Origin: Polynucleobacter sp. MWH-UH2A
GTDB lineage: Bacteria; Pseudomonadota; Gammaproteobacteria; Burkholderiales; Burkholderiaceae
Length of the DNA stretch: 64,000 nucleotides
Reading direction: 5' to 3'
Assembly (NCBI RefSeq): GCF_018687195.1
Contig: NZ_CP061321.1
Coordinates: forward strand, 1,798,001-1,862,000
The translations under genes were made by a program, and so were the position numbers. Below the pieces are notes generated by a model. It was not told where the DNA came from. It saw only the letters and a program-made list of their open reading frames with translations, and did no database searches. This document shows positions 47,269 to 57,841 of this stretch, in pieces; the stretch's first letter is position 1, and each line of letters starts with the position of its first letter.

Positions 47269-47372
47269 CAAAAAAAAACCCAGGAGCTAGTCCTGGGTTG
47301 GAATCCACCTATGTTTGGGTGGAGGAGACACTGGGAGGTAAGTCGCAGTCTTGTATAAGACTGACTACCAAT
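47269..47372 (-). ncRNA. Candidate small RNA with two anti-Shine-Dalgarno motifs, upstream of rplM
   Basis: On the minus strand, a promoter-like TAGAAT (47384-47379) with TTGCAT 18 bases upstream is followed by three hairpins. The first is CAGTCTT-loop-AAGACTG (47363-47346). The second is a short CCACC/GGTGG stem (47322-47305). The last is the terminator AACCCAGGA-CTAGC-TCCTGGGTT with at least nine T (47299-47269). Between the first two stems the RNA reads ACCTCCCAG and CTCCTCCAC, so two CCUCC motifs are exposed. The unit ends well before rplM (47114), which has its own TATAAT just after the terminator. It could instead be a rplM-operon attenuator. Confidence 0.5.
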
Positions 47373-47521
47373 ATGGTCATTCTACACAAAGAACTTACTG
47401 CAATGCAAGAAAATTGACCAAAATCAATTATTTTATGTTGCTATGCAACAACTCTGAATCTGTTAAAAATTGATAAACTCTTGAAAAAATTGATTAATTT
47501 AGTAAGTTAGGGGTCACCAAT

Positions 47522-47944
47522 ATGGAATGTCGAGTATCTTGGTTGGGTAATGGCGGCATGGCTTTTTCTGCAGAAACTGGCAGTGGGCACCTCGTCAATA
47601 TGGATGGAGCCCCCGAAGCGGGAGGTAGAAACCTCGCCCCAAGACCAATGGAACTCATTTTGGCTGGTGCTGGTGGCTGCTCTGCCTTTGATGTCGTATT
47701 AATCCTACAAAGATCCCGTCAGGCTGTCAGCGGCTGCGAAGTGCTTCTCCAGGGAGAAAGAGCAACAGAAGACCCAAAGGTCTTCACCAAAATCAACCTG
47801 CACTTCAAAGTTAAAGGGAAAGACTTGGATCCCGCAAAAGTAGACCGCGCAGTGAAGTTATCACATGAAAAGTACTGCTCTGCCACTACGATGCTATCCA
47901 AAACTGCTGAACTGACATACAGCGTTGAAATCCTTGCAGAATAA
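47522..47944 (+). CDS. OsmC family protein (YhfA-like)
   Basis: A 140-residue OsmC-fold protein. Redox Cys residues are in AGAGGCSAFDVVLIL (near residue 53) and EKYCSATTML (near 120). It resembles the YhfA subgroup more than Ohr or the OsmC protein encoded at 15882-16271. Its substrate is probably a peroxide or thiol. Its stop lies 2 bases from the 3' end of the convergent rnpB gene. Confidence 0.85.
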   Translation: MECRVSWLGNGGMAFSAETGSGHLVNMDGAPEAGGRNLAPRPMELILAGAGGCSAFDVVLILQRSRQAVSGCEVLLQGERATEDPKVFTKINLHFKVKGKDLDPAKVDRAVKLSHEKYCSATTMLSKTAELTYSVEILAE

Positions 47945-47946
47945 GT

Positions 47947-48253
47947 GCAGAGTCAATCGATAAGCCGGATTCTGTCGCCTAAATTTTCATTTAGGGGCAA
48001 TCATTCCTCTAGGCCGTTAGTTACCTAACGGCTCAAGCTCCCTACCCGCAGACTCAGCGGGACGCCTCATCGTCTGCATACTTGGGATTGCTCCAGGTGG
48101 AGGTTACCGCGTTTCACCGTAACTAAATACGCTCGTCTCTGTGGCCCTATTCCTCACGTCACCGTGGATGGCCGTTAGCCATCACCCTACCCTATGGAGT
48201 CCGGACTTTCCTCCCCCTCGATAAAGAGGCGGCGATTGCCTAATTGACTCTGC
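47947..48253 (-). ncRNA. rnpB: RNase P RNA (class A)
   Basis: On the minus strand the RNA starts GCAGAGTCAATTAGGCAATC, with the P4-region GAGGAAAGTCCGGACTCC, and ends GACAGAATCCGGCTTATCG followed by a strand pairing with the 5' end (TTGACTCTGC with GCAGAGTCAA). These are the universally conserved blocks of bacterial RNase P RNA, the catalytic part of the enzyme that trims tRNA 5' leaders. No clear T-run terminator follows its 3' end. Confidence 0.95.
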
Positions 48254-48319
48254 GCCTGCAGTCTAACGCAGTCAGAGCAAATTAGCTGGTAAAAATAAAT
48301 TATCTAAGTTGAAACGACG

Positions 48320-49384
48320 TTAAAGCAAGGACCAGGCAATTGTTTCCCCTGCGCGCAGAGGAACAATCGTTGCATCACCCAAAGGTAATTCCATGGGTAT
48401 CGTTTGAGTTTTTTTAGACAGGGTAATTTTTTTAGTATTGCGCGGTAAAGAATAAAAGTCGGGACCAAAGAAACTGGCGAAGCCTTCTAGTCTTTCTAAC
48501 TTGCCCACACTCTCAAATGCTTCGGCATACAAACCCAAGGCGTTGAAGGCGCTATAACAACCCGCACAACCACAAGCAGCTTCTTTAGCGCCTTTGGCAT
48601 GGGGTGCACTATCGGTGCCCAAGAAGAAGCGTGAATTACCACTGGTAGCAGCCTCAACCAGTGCAACTCGATGCTCTTCGCGTTTTAATACCGGCAAACA
48701 ATAATTATGTGGACGAATGCCTCCCGCAAAAATAGCATTACGGTTCATCAGAAGATGCTGAGGGGTAATGGTTGCCGCGATGGTATTTTTTCCGCCAGCA
48801 TGAGCATCACGCACGTAGTGGGCCGCCTGCTTGGTAGTGATGTGCTCAAACACGATTTTTAATTCTGGAAAATCTTTGCGCAAGGGCTCAAGCACGGAAT
48901 CAATAAACACCGCCTCACGATCAAAGATATCAATTTCAGCAGTAGTCACTTCGCCGTGTACTAACAAAGGCATGCCAACCGCTTGCATCGCTTCCAGAGC
49001 TTTATAGCAATGCTTAATGTTACTAACACCAGCATCGCTATTGGTTGTGGCGCCTGCGGGATATAACTTAAAGGCCGCTATGCCCTCGGCTTTTGCTTTG
49101 TGAACTTCATCTGCAGAAGTGTTATCTGTGAGATACAAAGTCATTAACGGAGTGAAGTCAGTAATACCCAAGGTCTTTAAGTTGGCATCAATACGTAATT
49201 GATATGCTTTTGCCAATTCCACGGTGGTCACTGGTGGCTTTAAATTTGGCATGATGATCGCACGCGCAAATTGACGAGCGGTATCCGCCAACACATCTTT
49301 CATGACATTGCCATCACGAATATGCAAATGCCAGTCATCTGGCTGAATCATTTCAATTGTTGAAGGCATATTCAAATTCGACAT
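48320..49384 (-). CDS. pyrC: Dihydroorotase
   Basis: A 354-residue zinc enzyme of pyrimidine synthesis (class II, E. coli-like). It has [14 protein letters not shown] (zinc His pair), the carbamylated Lys in [22 protein letters not shown], and [13 protein letters not shown]. It follows the glycerate kinase gene by 2 bases on the same strand. Confidence 0.96.
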   Translation of the reverse strand: MSNLNMPSTIEMIQPDDWHLHIRDGNVMKDVLADTARQFARAIIMPNLKPPVTTVELAKAYQLRIDANLKTLGITDFTPLMTLYLTDNTSADEVHKAKAEGIAAFKLYPAGATTNSDAGVSNIKHCYKALEAMQAVGMPLLVHGEVTTAEIDIFDREAVFIDSVLEPLRKDFPELKIVFEHITTKQAAHYVRDAHAGGKNTIAATITPQHLLMNRNAIFAGGIRPHNYCLPVLKREEHRVALVEAATSGNSRFFLGTDSAPHAKGAKEAACGCAGCYSAFNALGLYAEAFESVGKLERLEGFASFFGPDFYSLPRNTKKITLSKKTQTIPMELPLGDATIVPLRAGETIAWSLL

Positions 49385-49386
49385 AG

Positions 49387-50724
49387 TTATTTATCAAGCA
49401 AGATAATGCGGAAATCATTGACATTCGTAAGTGTAGGGCCAGTTTCCACTAAAGCCCCCAATTGTGCAAAGAATCCATAACAATCATGGGCGGCTAAATA
49501 TTCCTTTGGCTCTAAATTCATCGCTCTAGCAGACTCTCGAATACCGCTATCGAACCAAGCGCCTGCATTCTTTTCGCTGCCATCAATACCATCAGTATCT
49601 GCGGCTAATGCTGAGATGCGAAGCAAATCTGGGCTTGCAGCAAAAAGAGAAAGTAGATATTCACTACAACGACCGCCACGACCTTTGCTACCTACAGGGA
49701 TCGTCACCGTACATTCCCCACCAGAAATCAGCGCAATTGGTTTATCTGTTTTTACTAGATGCTCGCGAGCTAACTGCGCCTGAGCTGCTCCCACTTCCTG
49801 AGCCTCACCCGTAATCGTATCGCCTAACACAATAGGCTCATATCCATAATCTCTCACCACATTCGCAGCAGCCTCTAAGCTCTTATAAGCCGTTGCAATC
49901 ACATGGTTAGATACTCTTGCGCTCAGCAGATCAATATCTTTTAAGGTTTCAGGTTTCTGCCCTGATACACCTTGTTTGAGATGATTCATCACCGATGCAG
50001 GCACAAGTTCTTGCAAACGATAAGATTCAATAATATTGAGTGCGTCCAAATAAGTTGAATAGTCAGCCGCACAAGGGCCACTAGCAATATCGGCTGGAGC
50101 ATCACCCGTTACATCTGAAATCAACAATGCTTCCACTCGTGCACCACGAGCAATTGCGCATCTTGCAAGATTTCCTCCTAAGATCGCAGATAAGTGCTTG
50201 CGCACAACATTCATCTCTTCGATAGGAGCGCCGCTACGAAGCAAGGCTTCGGTAGTCTTACGCATATCATCGATGGAAATTCCTTCAACTGGTAGTGTTA
50301 ACAAACTGGATCCACCACCGGAAACTAAGGCGATTAATACATCGTCAGCTTCAAGCGTTTGAGTTAACTCCAATACTGCTCTTGCTCCATCCATGCCCGC
50401 TTGGTCTGGCACAGGATGGCCTGCCTCGACGATCTGAATGCGGGAGGTTGGTGAGTGATGGCCATAGCGGGTTAATACAACACCATCAATCTTGACTTGT
50501 GGCCAATGATCTTGAGCATAAGCCTCTAATGCGCTTGCCATAGATGCACTCGCCTTGCCAGCGCCAACCACTAAACATCTCCCTTTAGGCTCTTGCCCAA
50601 CAGGAAATATCTTTGCCAAGTATTGAGGAACAATCACTTGCGGATCTGCTACTGCCACCGCTGCTGCAAAAGCATTCTTTAGAATAGTCTCGCGGGGTAT
50701 TGGCTGGGAAGATTGCTGCGTCAT
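49387..50724 (-). CDS. Glycerate 2-kinase (MOFRL family)
   Basis: A 445-residue type II glycerate kinase (TtuD/GckA-like). It has an N-terminal DUF4147 domain ([47 protein letters not shown]) and a C-terminal MOFRL domain ([30 protein letters not shown]). It makes 2-phosphoglycerate from glycerate, linking to glyoxylate or tartrate breakdown. It is in one unit with pyrC. Confidence 0.92.
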   Translation of the reverse strand: MTQQSSQPIPRETILKNAFAAAVAVADPQVIVPQYLAKIFPVGQEPKGRCLVVGAGKASASMASALEAYAQDHWPQVKIDGVVLTRYGHHSPTSRIQIVEAGHPVPDQAGMDGARAVLELTQTLEADDVLIALVSGGGSSLLTLPVEGISIDDMRKTTEALLRSGAPIEEMNVVRKHLSAILGGNLARCAIARGARVEALLISDVTGDAPADIASGPCAADYSTYLDALNIIESYRLQELVPASVMNHLKQGVSGQKPETLKDIDLLSARVSNHVIATAYKSLEAAANVVRDYGYEPIVLGDTITGEAQEVGAAQAQLAREHLVKTDKPIALISGGECTVTIPVGSKGRGGRCSEYLLSLFAASPDLLRISALAADTDGIDGSEKNAGAWFDSGIRESARAMNLEPKEYLAAHDCYGFFAQLGALVETGPTLTNVNDFRIILLDK

Positions 50725-50733
50725 TAGTCTATT

Positions 50734-52557
50734 CTAATCAAGCCCAGCACGCTCTTGCATTTGCCACATCTCGGCATACTTGCCTTTAGCTGCCAATAGC
50801 TCTAGATGAGTACCCCGCTCTACGACCTGCCCATGATCCATGACTAAAATTTGGTCAGCGTGAACAATCGTTGAAAGACGATGCGCAATGATGAGCGTCG
50901 TCCGATTTTTTGCCAAATTAAACAACTCCTCCTGAAATGCACGCTCCGTTTTGGAGTCTAATGCGGAGGTAGCCTCATCGAAAATCAGCATCGCCGGTTT
51001 CTTCAACAGCGTTCTCGCAATAGCAACCCGTTGTTTTTCCCCGCCCGATAATTTCAAGCCACGTTCACCCACTTGAGTTTGATAGGCATCCGGTAGGCGT
51101 TTGATAAAGCCATCAATTTGAGCTGCTCTAGCAGCCTCTTGGACTTCTTCAAAACTCGCCGAAGGATCTCCATAAGCAATGTTGTAACCGATGGTGTCAT
51201 TAAATAAGACGGTATCTTGAGGAACGATGCCGATGGCCTTGCGCAAACTGAACTGCGTCACATCTTGAATATTTTGACCATCAATAACGATTTTTCCTGA
51301 CTGCGCATCGTAAAAACGGAATAACAATCTTGCCAAGGTACTTTTCCCGGCGCCACTCTGACCCACAACCGCAGTAGTGGTGCCTGCTGGAATCGTAAAA
51401 CTGACATTACGGAGAATTTCTCGCTTGCTCTCATAATGAAACGACACATTTTCAAAGCGCACATCAGGGCCCCGATTAGGGTTATCAATGTGTAAAGGCT
51501 GCGCATTTGGAGAATCTGCAATTTCTTTTTCCGTATTGAGCAAAGAAAACATGCGGTCCATATCGGTTAGGGATTGCTTGATCTCGCGATAAATAACTCC
51601 CAGAAAATTTAAAGGGATATACAACTGAATCATTAAGGTGTTCACTAGTACTAGATCACCTAGAGTCATTGAGCCGTTAACTACACCAAGCGTAGCGCGC
51701 CATAAAATCAACATCAAACCAATCGCGATAATGATTTGCTGGCCTAAATTTAAGAACGCTAAGGTTTTTTGGGACTTGATGGCTGCTGATTGATAACGCA
51801 AAAGATTGTCATCGTATCGAGCAGTTTCAAAAGCCTCATTCCCAAAATATTTAACAGTCTCAAAATTCAACAAAGAATCAATTGCTTTTTGATTGGCTTT
51901 CGAGTCCATATCATTCATGGCACGTCGATAGTGCGTACGCCATTCAGTCACCACAATCGTGAACGCTATATATAAAACCAAAGCGACTAGAGTAATTGCC
52001 GCAAACCAGATGTCATAGGAATAAGCGAAGTAACCAAGCACCAGGCAAAACTCAATTAAAGTCGGCAAAATACTGTAGAGCGAATAAGAAATGAGGGACT
52101 GTATGCCTCGAGTACCACGCTCAATATCGCGGCTAACGCCACCCGTTTGACGAGCCAAATGAAAACTTAGCGCTAATGAATGTAAATGCTGAAAAACTTG
52201 AAGTGCTACCTTCCGTACCGCATTTTGTGTAACACGAGCAAATAAAGCCTCACGCAACTCCGCAAACAAAGAAGCAGAGATTCTTAATAAGCCATAGGCA
52301 ACAATGATGCCCATAGGTACTACTAATATGGCTTGAGGAGATCCTGCTTTGATATCTAAAGAGTCAATTAACTCCTTCATCAAAATAGGAATGCCTAAAT
52401 TCGCGAACTTAGCTGCTACTAGACAAGTCAGTGCCAGAATGACTCTAAAGCGATACTCCAGCAGATAAGGCAGGAGGTCACGAATAACGCGCCAATCACC
52501 GCGTTGAGGCGTATTTGCATCTCCGCTGGATCGATGGTGACTCGATGAATGTCTCAT
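50734..52557 (-). CDS. ABC exporter of the Atm1/HMT1 type
   Basis: A 607-residue half-transporter with six N-terminal helices and one ATPase domain. It shows Walker A GQSGAGKSTL, signature LSGGEKQRVAIAR, Walker B MLIFDEATSALD and the H-loop AHRLST. The membrane domain with NQKAIDSLLNFETVKYFGNE is characteristic of Atm1-like exporters that move glutathione-linked sulfur or metal compounds. It functions as a dimer in the inner membrane. The exact substrate is inferred from the family. Confidence 0.92.
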   Translation of the reverse strand: MRHSSSHHRSSGDANTPQRGDWRVIRDLLPYLLEYRFRVILALTCLVAAKFANLGIPILMKELIDSLDIKAGSPQAILVVPMGIIVAYGLLRISASLFAELREALFARVTQNAVRKVALQVFQHLHSLALSFHLARQTGGVSRDIERGTRGIQSLISYSLYSILPTLIEFCLVLGYFAYSYDIWFAAITLVALVLYIAFTIVVTEWRTHYRRAMNDMDSKANQKAIDSLLNFETVKYFGNEAFETARYDDNLLRYQSAAIKSQKTLAFLNLGQQIIIAIGLMLILWRATLGVVNGSMTLGDLVLVNTLMIQLYIPLNFLGVIYREIKQSLTDMDRMFSLLNTEKEIADSPNAQPLHIDNPNRGPDVRFENVSFHYESKREILRNVSFTIPAGTTTAVVGQSGAGKSTLARLLFRFYDAQSGKIVIDGQNIQDVTQFSLRKAIGIVPQDTVLFNDTIGYNIAYGDPSASFEEVQEAARAAQIDGFIKRLPDAYQTQVGERGLKLSGGEKQRVAIARTLLKKPAMLIFDEATSALDSKTERAFQEELFNLAKNRTTLIIAHRLSTIVHADQILVMDHGQVVERGTHLELLAAKGKYAEMWQMQERAGLD

Positions 52558-52566
52558 CGTTCTATC

Positions 52567-53025
52567 TTATTCGGTTCTACTGTGATTTGCCGAGAAGAGC
52601 CTCATGATGGCCTCGCCATTGCTACGAGAAAAACATTTCTTAGCTGCCTCTTCAAATGGCAACCACTCATAGGCAACATGTTCTCGTGGCGCTAACTGAA
52701 TTTGAATTCTCTCAGGCACTTCGAGTGAAAACCAATGTTCAGTATTTCGAGTAACGCCAGGAGCATATCGAAAACGCCACTCAGGGTAGATCTCATACTC
52801 AATCTGATGATGCATATTGCGTAAAGAACTAGCTGGTAAGTGGTCAACGGCAATACCAGTTTCTTCAAATACCTCTCGCGCTGCTGCTAAGGCTAAATTC
52901 TCATCTGGTGAATCTAGGCTGCCGGTGACAGACTGCCAGAAGCCATGGCGATCAGCGCGCTCTATCAATAAAACATCCCTATTCGATTTGTAGATAACAA
53001 CTAAAACCGAAATAGGGATTTTCAA
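52567..53025 (-). CDS. nudB: Dihydroneopterin triphosphate diphosphatase (Nudix)
   Basis: A 152-residue Nudix hydrolase of folate synthesis. The Nudix box is GSLDSPDENLALAAAREVFEETGI. HGFWQSVTGS and EHWFSLEVP are NudB-like. The start appears to be TTG 53025, since an in-frame stop precedes it with no ATG and no good ribosome binding site. It lies 30 bases after aspS, the usual neighbour in beta-proteobacteria. Confidence 0.88.
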   Translation of the reverse strand: MKIPISVLVVIYKSNRDVLLIERADRHGFWQSVTGSLDSPDENLALAAAREVFEETGIAVDHLPASSLRNMHHQIEYEIYPEWRFRYAPGVTRNTEHWFSLEVPERIQIQLAPREHVAYEWLPFEEAAKKCFSRSNGEAIMRLFSANHSRTE

Positions 53026-53055
53026 GATAGATACTGCTAACTAATCTAAGTACTT

Positions 53056-54855
53056 TTATGCGGCTGGTGCTGCCTGACGCAAACGAATGTGCAGCTCACG
53101 CAACTGACGCTCATCTACTGGGCTTGGTGCCTGAGTTAATAAGCATTGCGCACGCTGAGTCTTAGGGAATGCAATCACGTCACGAATTGACTCAGCACCC
53201 GTCATCATTGTCACGATACGATCTAAACCAAATGCGATACCGCCATGAGGAGGGGCGCCATATTGCAGGGCGTCCAATAAGAAACCAAACTTTGCCTGCG
53301 CTTCTTCAGCACCAATCTTCAGAGCGCGGAATACTTGGCTCTGAACTGCTTCTTGGTGAATACGCACAGAACCACCACCAATTTCACTACCGTTCAGAAC
53401 CATGTCATACGCTTTAGCCAAACACTTACCGGGATCTGCTTCTAGATACTGCATGTGTTCATCTTTAGGGCTGGTGAACGGATGGTGACAGGCAACCCAA
53501 CGGGCTTCACCCTCGTCATAGTCAAACATCGGGAAATCTACAACCCACAATGGTTTCCAACCCTCAGTAAAGAGACCATGTTCTTTACCCCAAGCAGAAT
53601 GGCCAATACGTAAACGTAAGTTACCGATGGCATCGTTCACAACTTTTTCTTTATCGGCACCAAAGAAAATAATGTCACCATCTTTTGCGCCAGTGCGCTT
53701 CAAAATGCCTTCAATTGCTGCGTCATGCAAATTCTTGACGATCGGGGATTGCAAACCATTACGACCCTCTGCAACAGAGTTCACCTTAATCCATGCCAAA
53801 CCTTTGGCGCCATAGATGCTGACAAATTGCGTGTAATCGTCGATTTCACTACGGCTAATTTCAGCGCCACCAGGAACGCACAAACCAACCACACGCCCAC
53901 CAGCCTGATTAGCAGCGCCAGAGAATACTTTGAAATCAACGTCCTTCATCAAATCCGTTAACTCAGTGAACTCAAAGTTCACACGAAGATCTGGCTTATC
54001 TGAGCCAAAACGCGCCATGCCTTCTGAATACGGCATCGTTGGGAATGGGCTTGGTAATTCAACATTCAAAGTCTTCTTGAAAATATGACGAATCATGTTT
54101 TCAAATAAATCCCGAATTTCTAATTCGCTTAAGAAAGCGGTCTCACAGTCGATCTGAGTAAATTCAGGTTGACGATCGGCACGCAAATCCTCATCGCGAA
54201 AACATTTCGTAATTTGGTAGTAACGATCAAAACCCGCCACCATCAAGAGCTGCTTAAACAATTGAGGCGACTGCGGTAAGGCAAAGAATTGACCGTCATG
54301 CACCCGTGATGGGACTAAGTAATCGCGTGCACCCTCAGGCGTGCTCTTAGTCAACATCGGGGTTTCGATATCAATAAAGCCCATGTCATCTAAATAACGA
54401 CGGCACTCCATTGCAACGTTGTAACGCAAACGCAAATTCTTTTGCATTTGGGGACGACGCAAGTCCAATACACGATGTGTCAAGCGCGTGGTTTCAGATA
54501 AGTTCTCATCATCAATCTGAAACGGTGGAGTCACTGAAGCATTCAGAATCACCAAACTATGACAGAGCACTTCAACCTTACCTGTCGCCAAATCATTATT
54601 TTCAGTACCTGCAGGACGCGCACGTACAAGCCCTTTAATCTGAATACAGAACTCATTACGCACTTGTTCTGCGAGCGCAAACATCTCAGGACGATCTGGG
54701 TCACAAACCACTTGCACAAATGCTTCGCGGTCACGCAAGTCAATAAAGATCACGCCCCCATGGTCACGACGACGATTGACCCAACCAGAGAGGGTGACCT
54801 CTTGACCAATCAGTGCATCGGTTATTTGACCGCAATTATGGCTACGCATTGACAT
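53056..54855 (-). CDS. aspS: Aspartyl-tRNA synthetase
   Basis: A 599-residue class IIb synthetase. It has an N-terminal OB-fold ([22 protein letters not shown]), class II core ([40 protein letters not shown], motif 2), a GAD insertion, and motif 3 [13 protein letters not shown]. Length is normal. Together with the DUF502 protein and nudB it forms a conserved group. Confidence 0.97.
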   Translation of the reverse strand: MSMRSHNCGQITDALIGQEVTLSGWVNRRRDHGGVIFIDLRDREAFVQVVCDPDRPEMFALAEQVRNEFCIQIKGLVRARPAGTENNDLATGKVEVLCHSLVILNASVTPPFQIDDENLSETTRLTHRVLDLRRPQMQKNLRLRYNVAMECRRYLDDMGFIDIETPMLTKSTPEGARDYLVPSRVHDGQFFALPQSPQLFKQLLMVAGFDRYYQITKCFRDEDLRADRQPEFTQIDCETAFLSELEIRDLFENMIRHIFKKTLNVELPSPFPTMPYSEGMARFGSDKPDLRVNFEFTELTDLMKDVDFKVFSGAANQAGGRVVGLCVPGGAEISRSEIDDYTQFVSIYGAKGLAWIKVNSVAEGRNGLQSPIVKNLHDAAIEGILKRTGAKDGDIIFFGADKEKVVNDAIGNLRLRIGHSAWGKEHGLFTEGWKPLWVVDFPMFDYDEGEARWVACHHPFTSPKDEHMQYLEADPGKCLAKAYDMVLNGSEIGGGSVRIHQEAVQSQVFRALKIGAEEAQAKFGFLLDALQYGAPPHGGIAFGLDRIVTMMTGAESIRDVIAFPKTQRAQCLLTQAPSPVDERQLRELHIRLRQAAPAA

Positions 54856-54871
54856 AACAATTTCCTATAAA

Positions 54872-55525
54872 TCAAAAATGGTGTGGCAACTCTGGAGAAG
54901 TTAATCCACTGGAATTATTTGGGGGGACAGAACCCATTGAAACAATATGCTTCAATGCTTCCTCTACGCTCATCTCTAGTTCGATCGTTTGTGCACGTGG
55001 CACGATCATGAAAAATCCAGAGGTTGGGTTGGGTGTAGTTGGCAAAAATACGTTCACGTATCCATCGCCTAACTTACTTGCAACCTCTTTAGCAGGGGTG
55101 CCTGTTTGAAACGCAATCACCCAAGAGTCGGCATGTGGGTAACGAATTAATAGAGCCTTACTAAAAGCCTGACCGCTACCAGAAAATAATGTGGAGGACA
55201 CCTGCTGTACGCTTGAATAAATTGAACGTACAACCGGAATACGATTCACAAATTTATCCCAAACCTTAATCCACCACTGTCCAGCAAAACTGATTGCGAG
55301 AACGCCGGTCAAGACAATCACCGCAACCACAATCAAAATACCTACACCCGGTAGCTCACGAAAATGTTGTAGATCAGCAGCGAACTGATGAGGGAAGACG
55401 GCAATGATGGCTTGCATAACAGAGCCAAAAACACCGTCAAGCAAACCCAAGCCCCATGTAATCACCCAAATGGTGACCGCCATGGGAGCCCATACAAGAA
55501 TGCCAGCGATAAAGTATTTTTTCAT
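54872..55525 (-). CDS. DUF502 inner-membrane protein
   Basis: A 217-residue protein. Two transmembrane helices (residues 6-30 and about 60-85) are followed by a soluble beta-rich part with the conserved boxes IPVVRSIYSSVQQV, YPHADSWVIAFQTG and VFLPTTPNPTSGFFMIVPR, typical of DUF502 proteins. Function is unknown; plant homologues (LCV, COV) affect vascular patterning. It precedes aspS by 16 bases. A hairpin lies 10 bases before its start. Confidence 0.88.
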   Translation of the reverse strand: MKKYFIAGILVWAPMAVTIWVITWGLGLLDGVFGSVMQAIIAVFPHQFAADLQHFRELPGVGILIVVAVIVLTGVLAISFAGQWWIKVWDKFVNRIPVVRSIYSSVQQVSSTLFSGSGQAFSKALLIRYPHADSWVIAFQTGTPAKEVASKLGDGYVNVFLPTTPNPTSGFFMIVPRAQTIELEMSVEEALKHIVSMGSVPPNNSSGLTSPELPHHF

Positions 55526-55534
55526 GTGTTTTGC

Positions 55535-55559
55535 CTAACCCGCTATTTTAGCGGGTTAG
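55535..55559. other. 11-bp stem-loop at the DUF502 ribosome binding region
   Basis: CTAACCCGCTA / TAGCGGGTTAG with a 3-base loop lies between ubiB and the DUF502 gene. No T-run follows on either strand. On the minus strand it ends 10 bases before the DUF502 ATG, and the only AGG-type ribosome binding bases are at its foot. Confidence 0.5.
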
Positions 55560-55577
55560 AGCCCAATGAGGGGGAGG

Positions 55578-57164
55578 CTAGTAAATGCCTAGGGTAATGA
55601 TCAATATTCCAGCCAAAAAACCGCCGGCAAATAGCAAGAAGCCTGCTAATAGGCGATGTGTACGCCTTTCTTGCAATAAAAGCGCCTTTAGAACCTCTAA
55701 TTCAGCGTTTTGGTCTTTTACTGGGGATCTGCTTTGAGCCAAACTATCTGCAATCAAACGGGGTAATGATGGCAAGATTTTGGCCCAGGTAGGCGCCTCT
55801 TGTTTTAAGCCATCAATCAATCCACGCCAACCCAATTGCTTGCTCACCCATTTTTCTAAGATCGGCTTAGCGGTCTTCCATAGATCCAAGTCAGGATCTA
55901 GTTGACGAGCAAGGCCTTCAACATTTAGCAGGGTCTTTTGTAACAAGGTTAATTGCGGCTGAATCTCTACCTTGAAACGACGCGAGGTCTGGAACAAACG
56001 CATCAACACAATACCCAATGAAATTTCTTTGAGAGGTCGATCAAAATAGGGTTCGCATACGGAACGCACTGCACCCTCTAACTCTTCAACGCGCGTATTG
56101 GCGGGCACCCAGCCTGATTCAATATGCAACTCAGCCACTCTACGGTAATCCCGATTGAAAAATGCCAAGAAGTTCAGGGCTAAGTAATTTTTATCTGATT
56201 CACTTAAGGCACCAACAATTCCAAAATCCAAAGAGATAAAACGACCGAATGTCTCCGGCTGGAGACTAATCATGATGTTTCCGGGATGCATGTCAGCATG
56301 GAAAAAACCATACTCAAATACTTGCGTAAAAAAGATTTCCACGCCATCCGCAGCCAATTTTTTAAAGTCAACACCCGCAGCACGCAACTCCGCAGTTCGT
56401 CCAATAGAAATGCCATCCATTTTTTCCATCACGATGACATTGGTATGACATAAATCCCAGTACATTTCTGGAATCATGAGCTTAGTGGAATCAGCAAAGT
56501 ATCGACGTAGCTGGCTAGCGTTAGCTGCTTCACGCATGAGGTCTAACTCATCATGCAAATAGGTATCAAACTCTGCAACGTTCTCACGAGGCTTTAGACG
56601 GCGACCATCCTCAGAACTCTTTTCGATAATCTTTGCCAAGTCATACATCAAGGCAAGGTCACCCTCGATCACAGGCAAAATTCCAGGACGCAACACTTTC
56701 ACCGCAACAGGTCGACCCTGCCACTCAGGGTGTTTTTCTGTTCCTCTTAGAACACCTAAATGTACTTGAGCGACAGATGCGCTGGCCACTGGGGAAGCAT
56801 CAAAACTAATGAAGGTTTCATTAATTGATTGTCCTAATGCCGTCTCAATTAAGTGTTGAGATTCTGCGTTAGAAAATGGCGGCACCTGATCTTGTAGCTT
56901 TGCCAACTCATTGGCAATATCTTCTGGCAACAAATCACGACGAGTAGACAGTACCTGGCCAAACTTCACAAAAATTGGGCCTAGCGCCTCAAGCGTTAGG
57001 CGAATGCGCTCACCTCTCGGCAACTTTGTTCCTGGAGAGGTCCAACAAACCACTGTTAAACAACTACGTCCAATACCTGGCTTTAGTACATCACGTAGCA
57101 ATGGCAATAAACCATAACGCCATGCGGTAAAGAAAATAAATGAGAGACGAGCAATTCGGCGCAC
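55578..57164 (-). CDS. ubiB: Ubiquinone biosynthesis protein kinase-like UbiB
   Basis: A 528-residue ADCK/UbiB family atypical kinase needed for ubiquinone synthesis. It shows the KxGQ signature in [16 protein letters not shown], the GVLRG-type Ala-rich loop, FHADMHPGN (catalytic), LDFGIVG, and a C-terminal transmembrane helix pair ([22 protein letters not shown]). The start is GTG 57164 with AAGGAAG upstream. It follows ubiJ by 3 bases. Confidence 0.96.
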   Translation of the reverse strand: MRRIARLSFIFFTAWRYGLLPLLRDVLKPGIGRSCLTVVCWTSPGTKLPRGERIRLTLEALGPIFVKFGQVLSTRRDLLPEDIANELAKLQDQVPPFSNAESQHLIETALGQSINETFISFDASPVASASVAQVHLGVLRGTEKHPEWQGRPVAVKVLRPGILPVIEGDLALMYDLAKIIEKSSEDGRRLKPRENVAEFDTYLHDELDLMREAANASQLRRYFADSTKLMIPEMYWDLCHTNVIVMEKMDGISIGRTAELRAAGVDFKKLAADGVEIFFTQVFEYGFFHADMHPGNIMISLQPETFGRFISLDFGIVGALSESDKNYLALNFLAFFNRDYRRVAELHIESGWVPANTRVEELEGAVRSVCEPYFDRPLKEISLGIVLMRLFQTSRRFKVEIQPQLTLLQKTLLNVEGLARQLDPDLDLWKTAKPILEKWVSKQLGWRGLIDGLKQEAPTWAKILPSLPRLIADSLAQSRSPVKDQNAELEVLKALLLQERRTHRLLAGFLLFAGGFLAGILIITLGIY

Positions 57165-57167
57165 GAT

Positions 57168-57788
57168 CTATCTTCCTTTTTGCTCAAGAAACTGAATGCG
57201 CTTTTCCAAGCGATCAACGGAATCACGCAAATCACTTAACCCCGATTTATGAACTATAAAGTCACGCTTATTCAACAGTACTTTTCTTTCTTCGCTGACA
57301 TATTCCACGAGATTGTCCAGCAAATCACCCGTCGCTGATCTAGTGGCCGATACAAACTTCTTTCCCTTGCGAACGGCAAAATGAGCCGGAGCATCACCCA
57401 AGAAGCGTGCCAAATCTTCTTCATACTCCCAGCGGAGTTGACCAGCCAATCGTCCAATTAACTGGGCTAAATCCGCATCACCAGTAATTTTCACTGCTTT
57501 AAATGCTTGTTCCTTTAAATTCCCAGAACCGCCAACTAAATCGCCAAGAGCTTTGGCGGACACCTCTAAAGCTAAGTCTGGATTTTCAAGCTCTTTCAAA
57601 ACTTCAAGACGTCCTGCACTCCCAATACAGAAAGCAAGCCGCCCAAAAGGCAATTCAAGCGAAATTGTTTTACCCGCATGCTTTGCTAATTCAGTACAGG
57701 CCCAGGGTTCACTCTCCAAAACATGATTGATACCACGGCAAGCCGCACTTGCTGCAATCGTATGGGTAGAAGAAGAGAGCGTATTCAT
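57168..57788 (-). CDS. ubiJ: Ubiquinone biosynthesis accessory factor UbiJ
   Basis: A 206-residue SCP2-domain protein that acts as a lipid-binding organiser of the cytoplasmic Ubi complex. The SCP2-like part spans about residues 15-110 (INHVLESEPWACTEL, ISLELPFGRLAFCI) and a basic, helical C-terminus ends in a coiled-coil-like DSVDRLEKRIQFLEQKGR. ATG 57788 is used; the frame back to 57809 begins inside a terminator hairpin. It is translationally close to ubiB. ubiE lies two genes upstream, beyond the Tim44 gene. Confidence 0.85.
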   Translation of the reverse strand: MNTLSSSTHTIAASAACRGINHVLESEPWACTELAKHAGKTISLELPFGRLAFCIGSAGRLEVLKELENPDLALEVSAKALGDLVGGSGNLKEQAFKAVKITGDADLAQLIGRLAGQLRWEYEEDLARFLGDAPAHFAVRKGKKFVSATRSATGDLLDNLVEYVSEERKVLLNKRDFIVHKSGLSDLRDSVDRLEKRIQFLEQKGR

Positions 57789-57794
57789 TAGTGT

Positions 57795-57820
57795 AAAAAA
57801 CCCGCACAAGTGCGGGTTTT
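57795..57820 (-). terminator. Terminator after the Tim44-domain gene
   Basis: AAAACCCGCA / TGCGGGTTTT with a 4-base loop; the minus strand continues in T. Its T-run ends only 6 bases before the ubiJ ATG. Confidence 0.8.
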
Positions 57821-57841
57821 CCGTCGGAAAGTACCTTAAGC

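Noticed and set aside
54559-54852. 97-residue plus-strand frame antisense to the aspS start
   Set aside because: Shadow of the conserved aspS N-terminus; no signature of its own.
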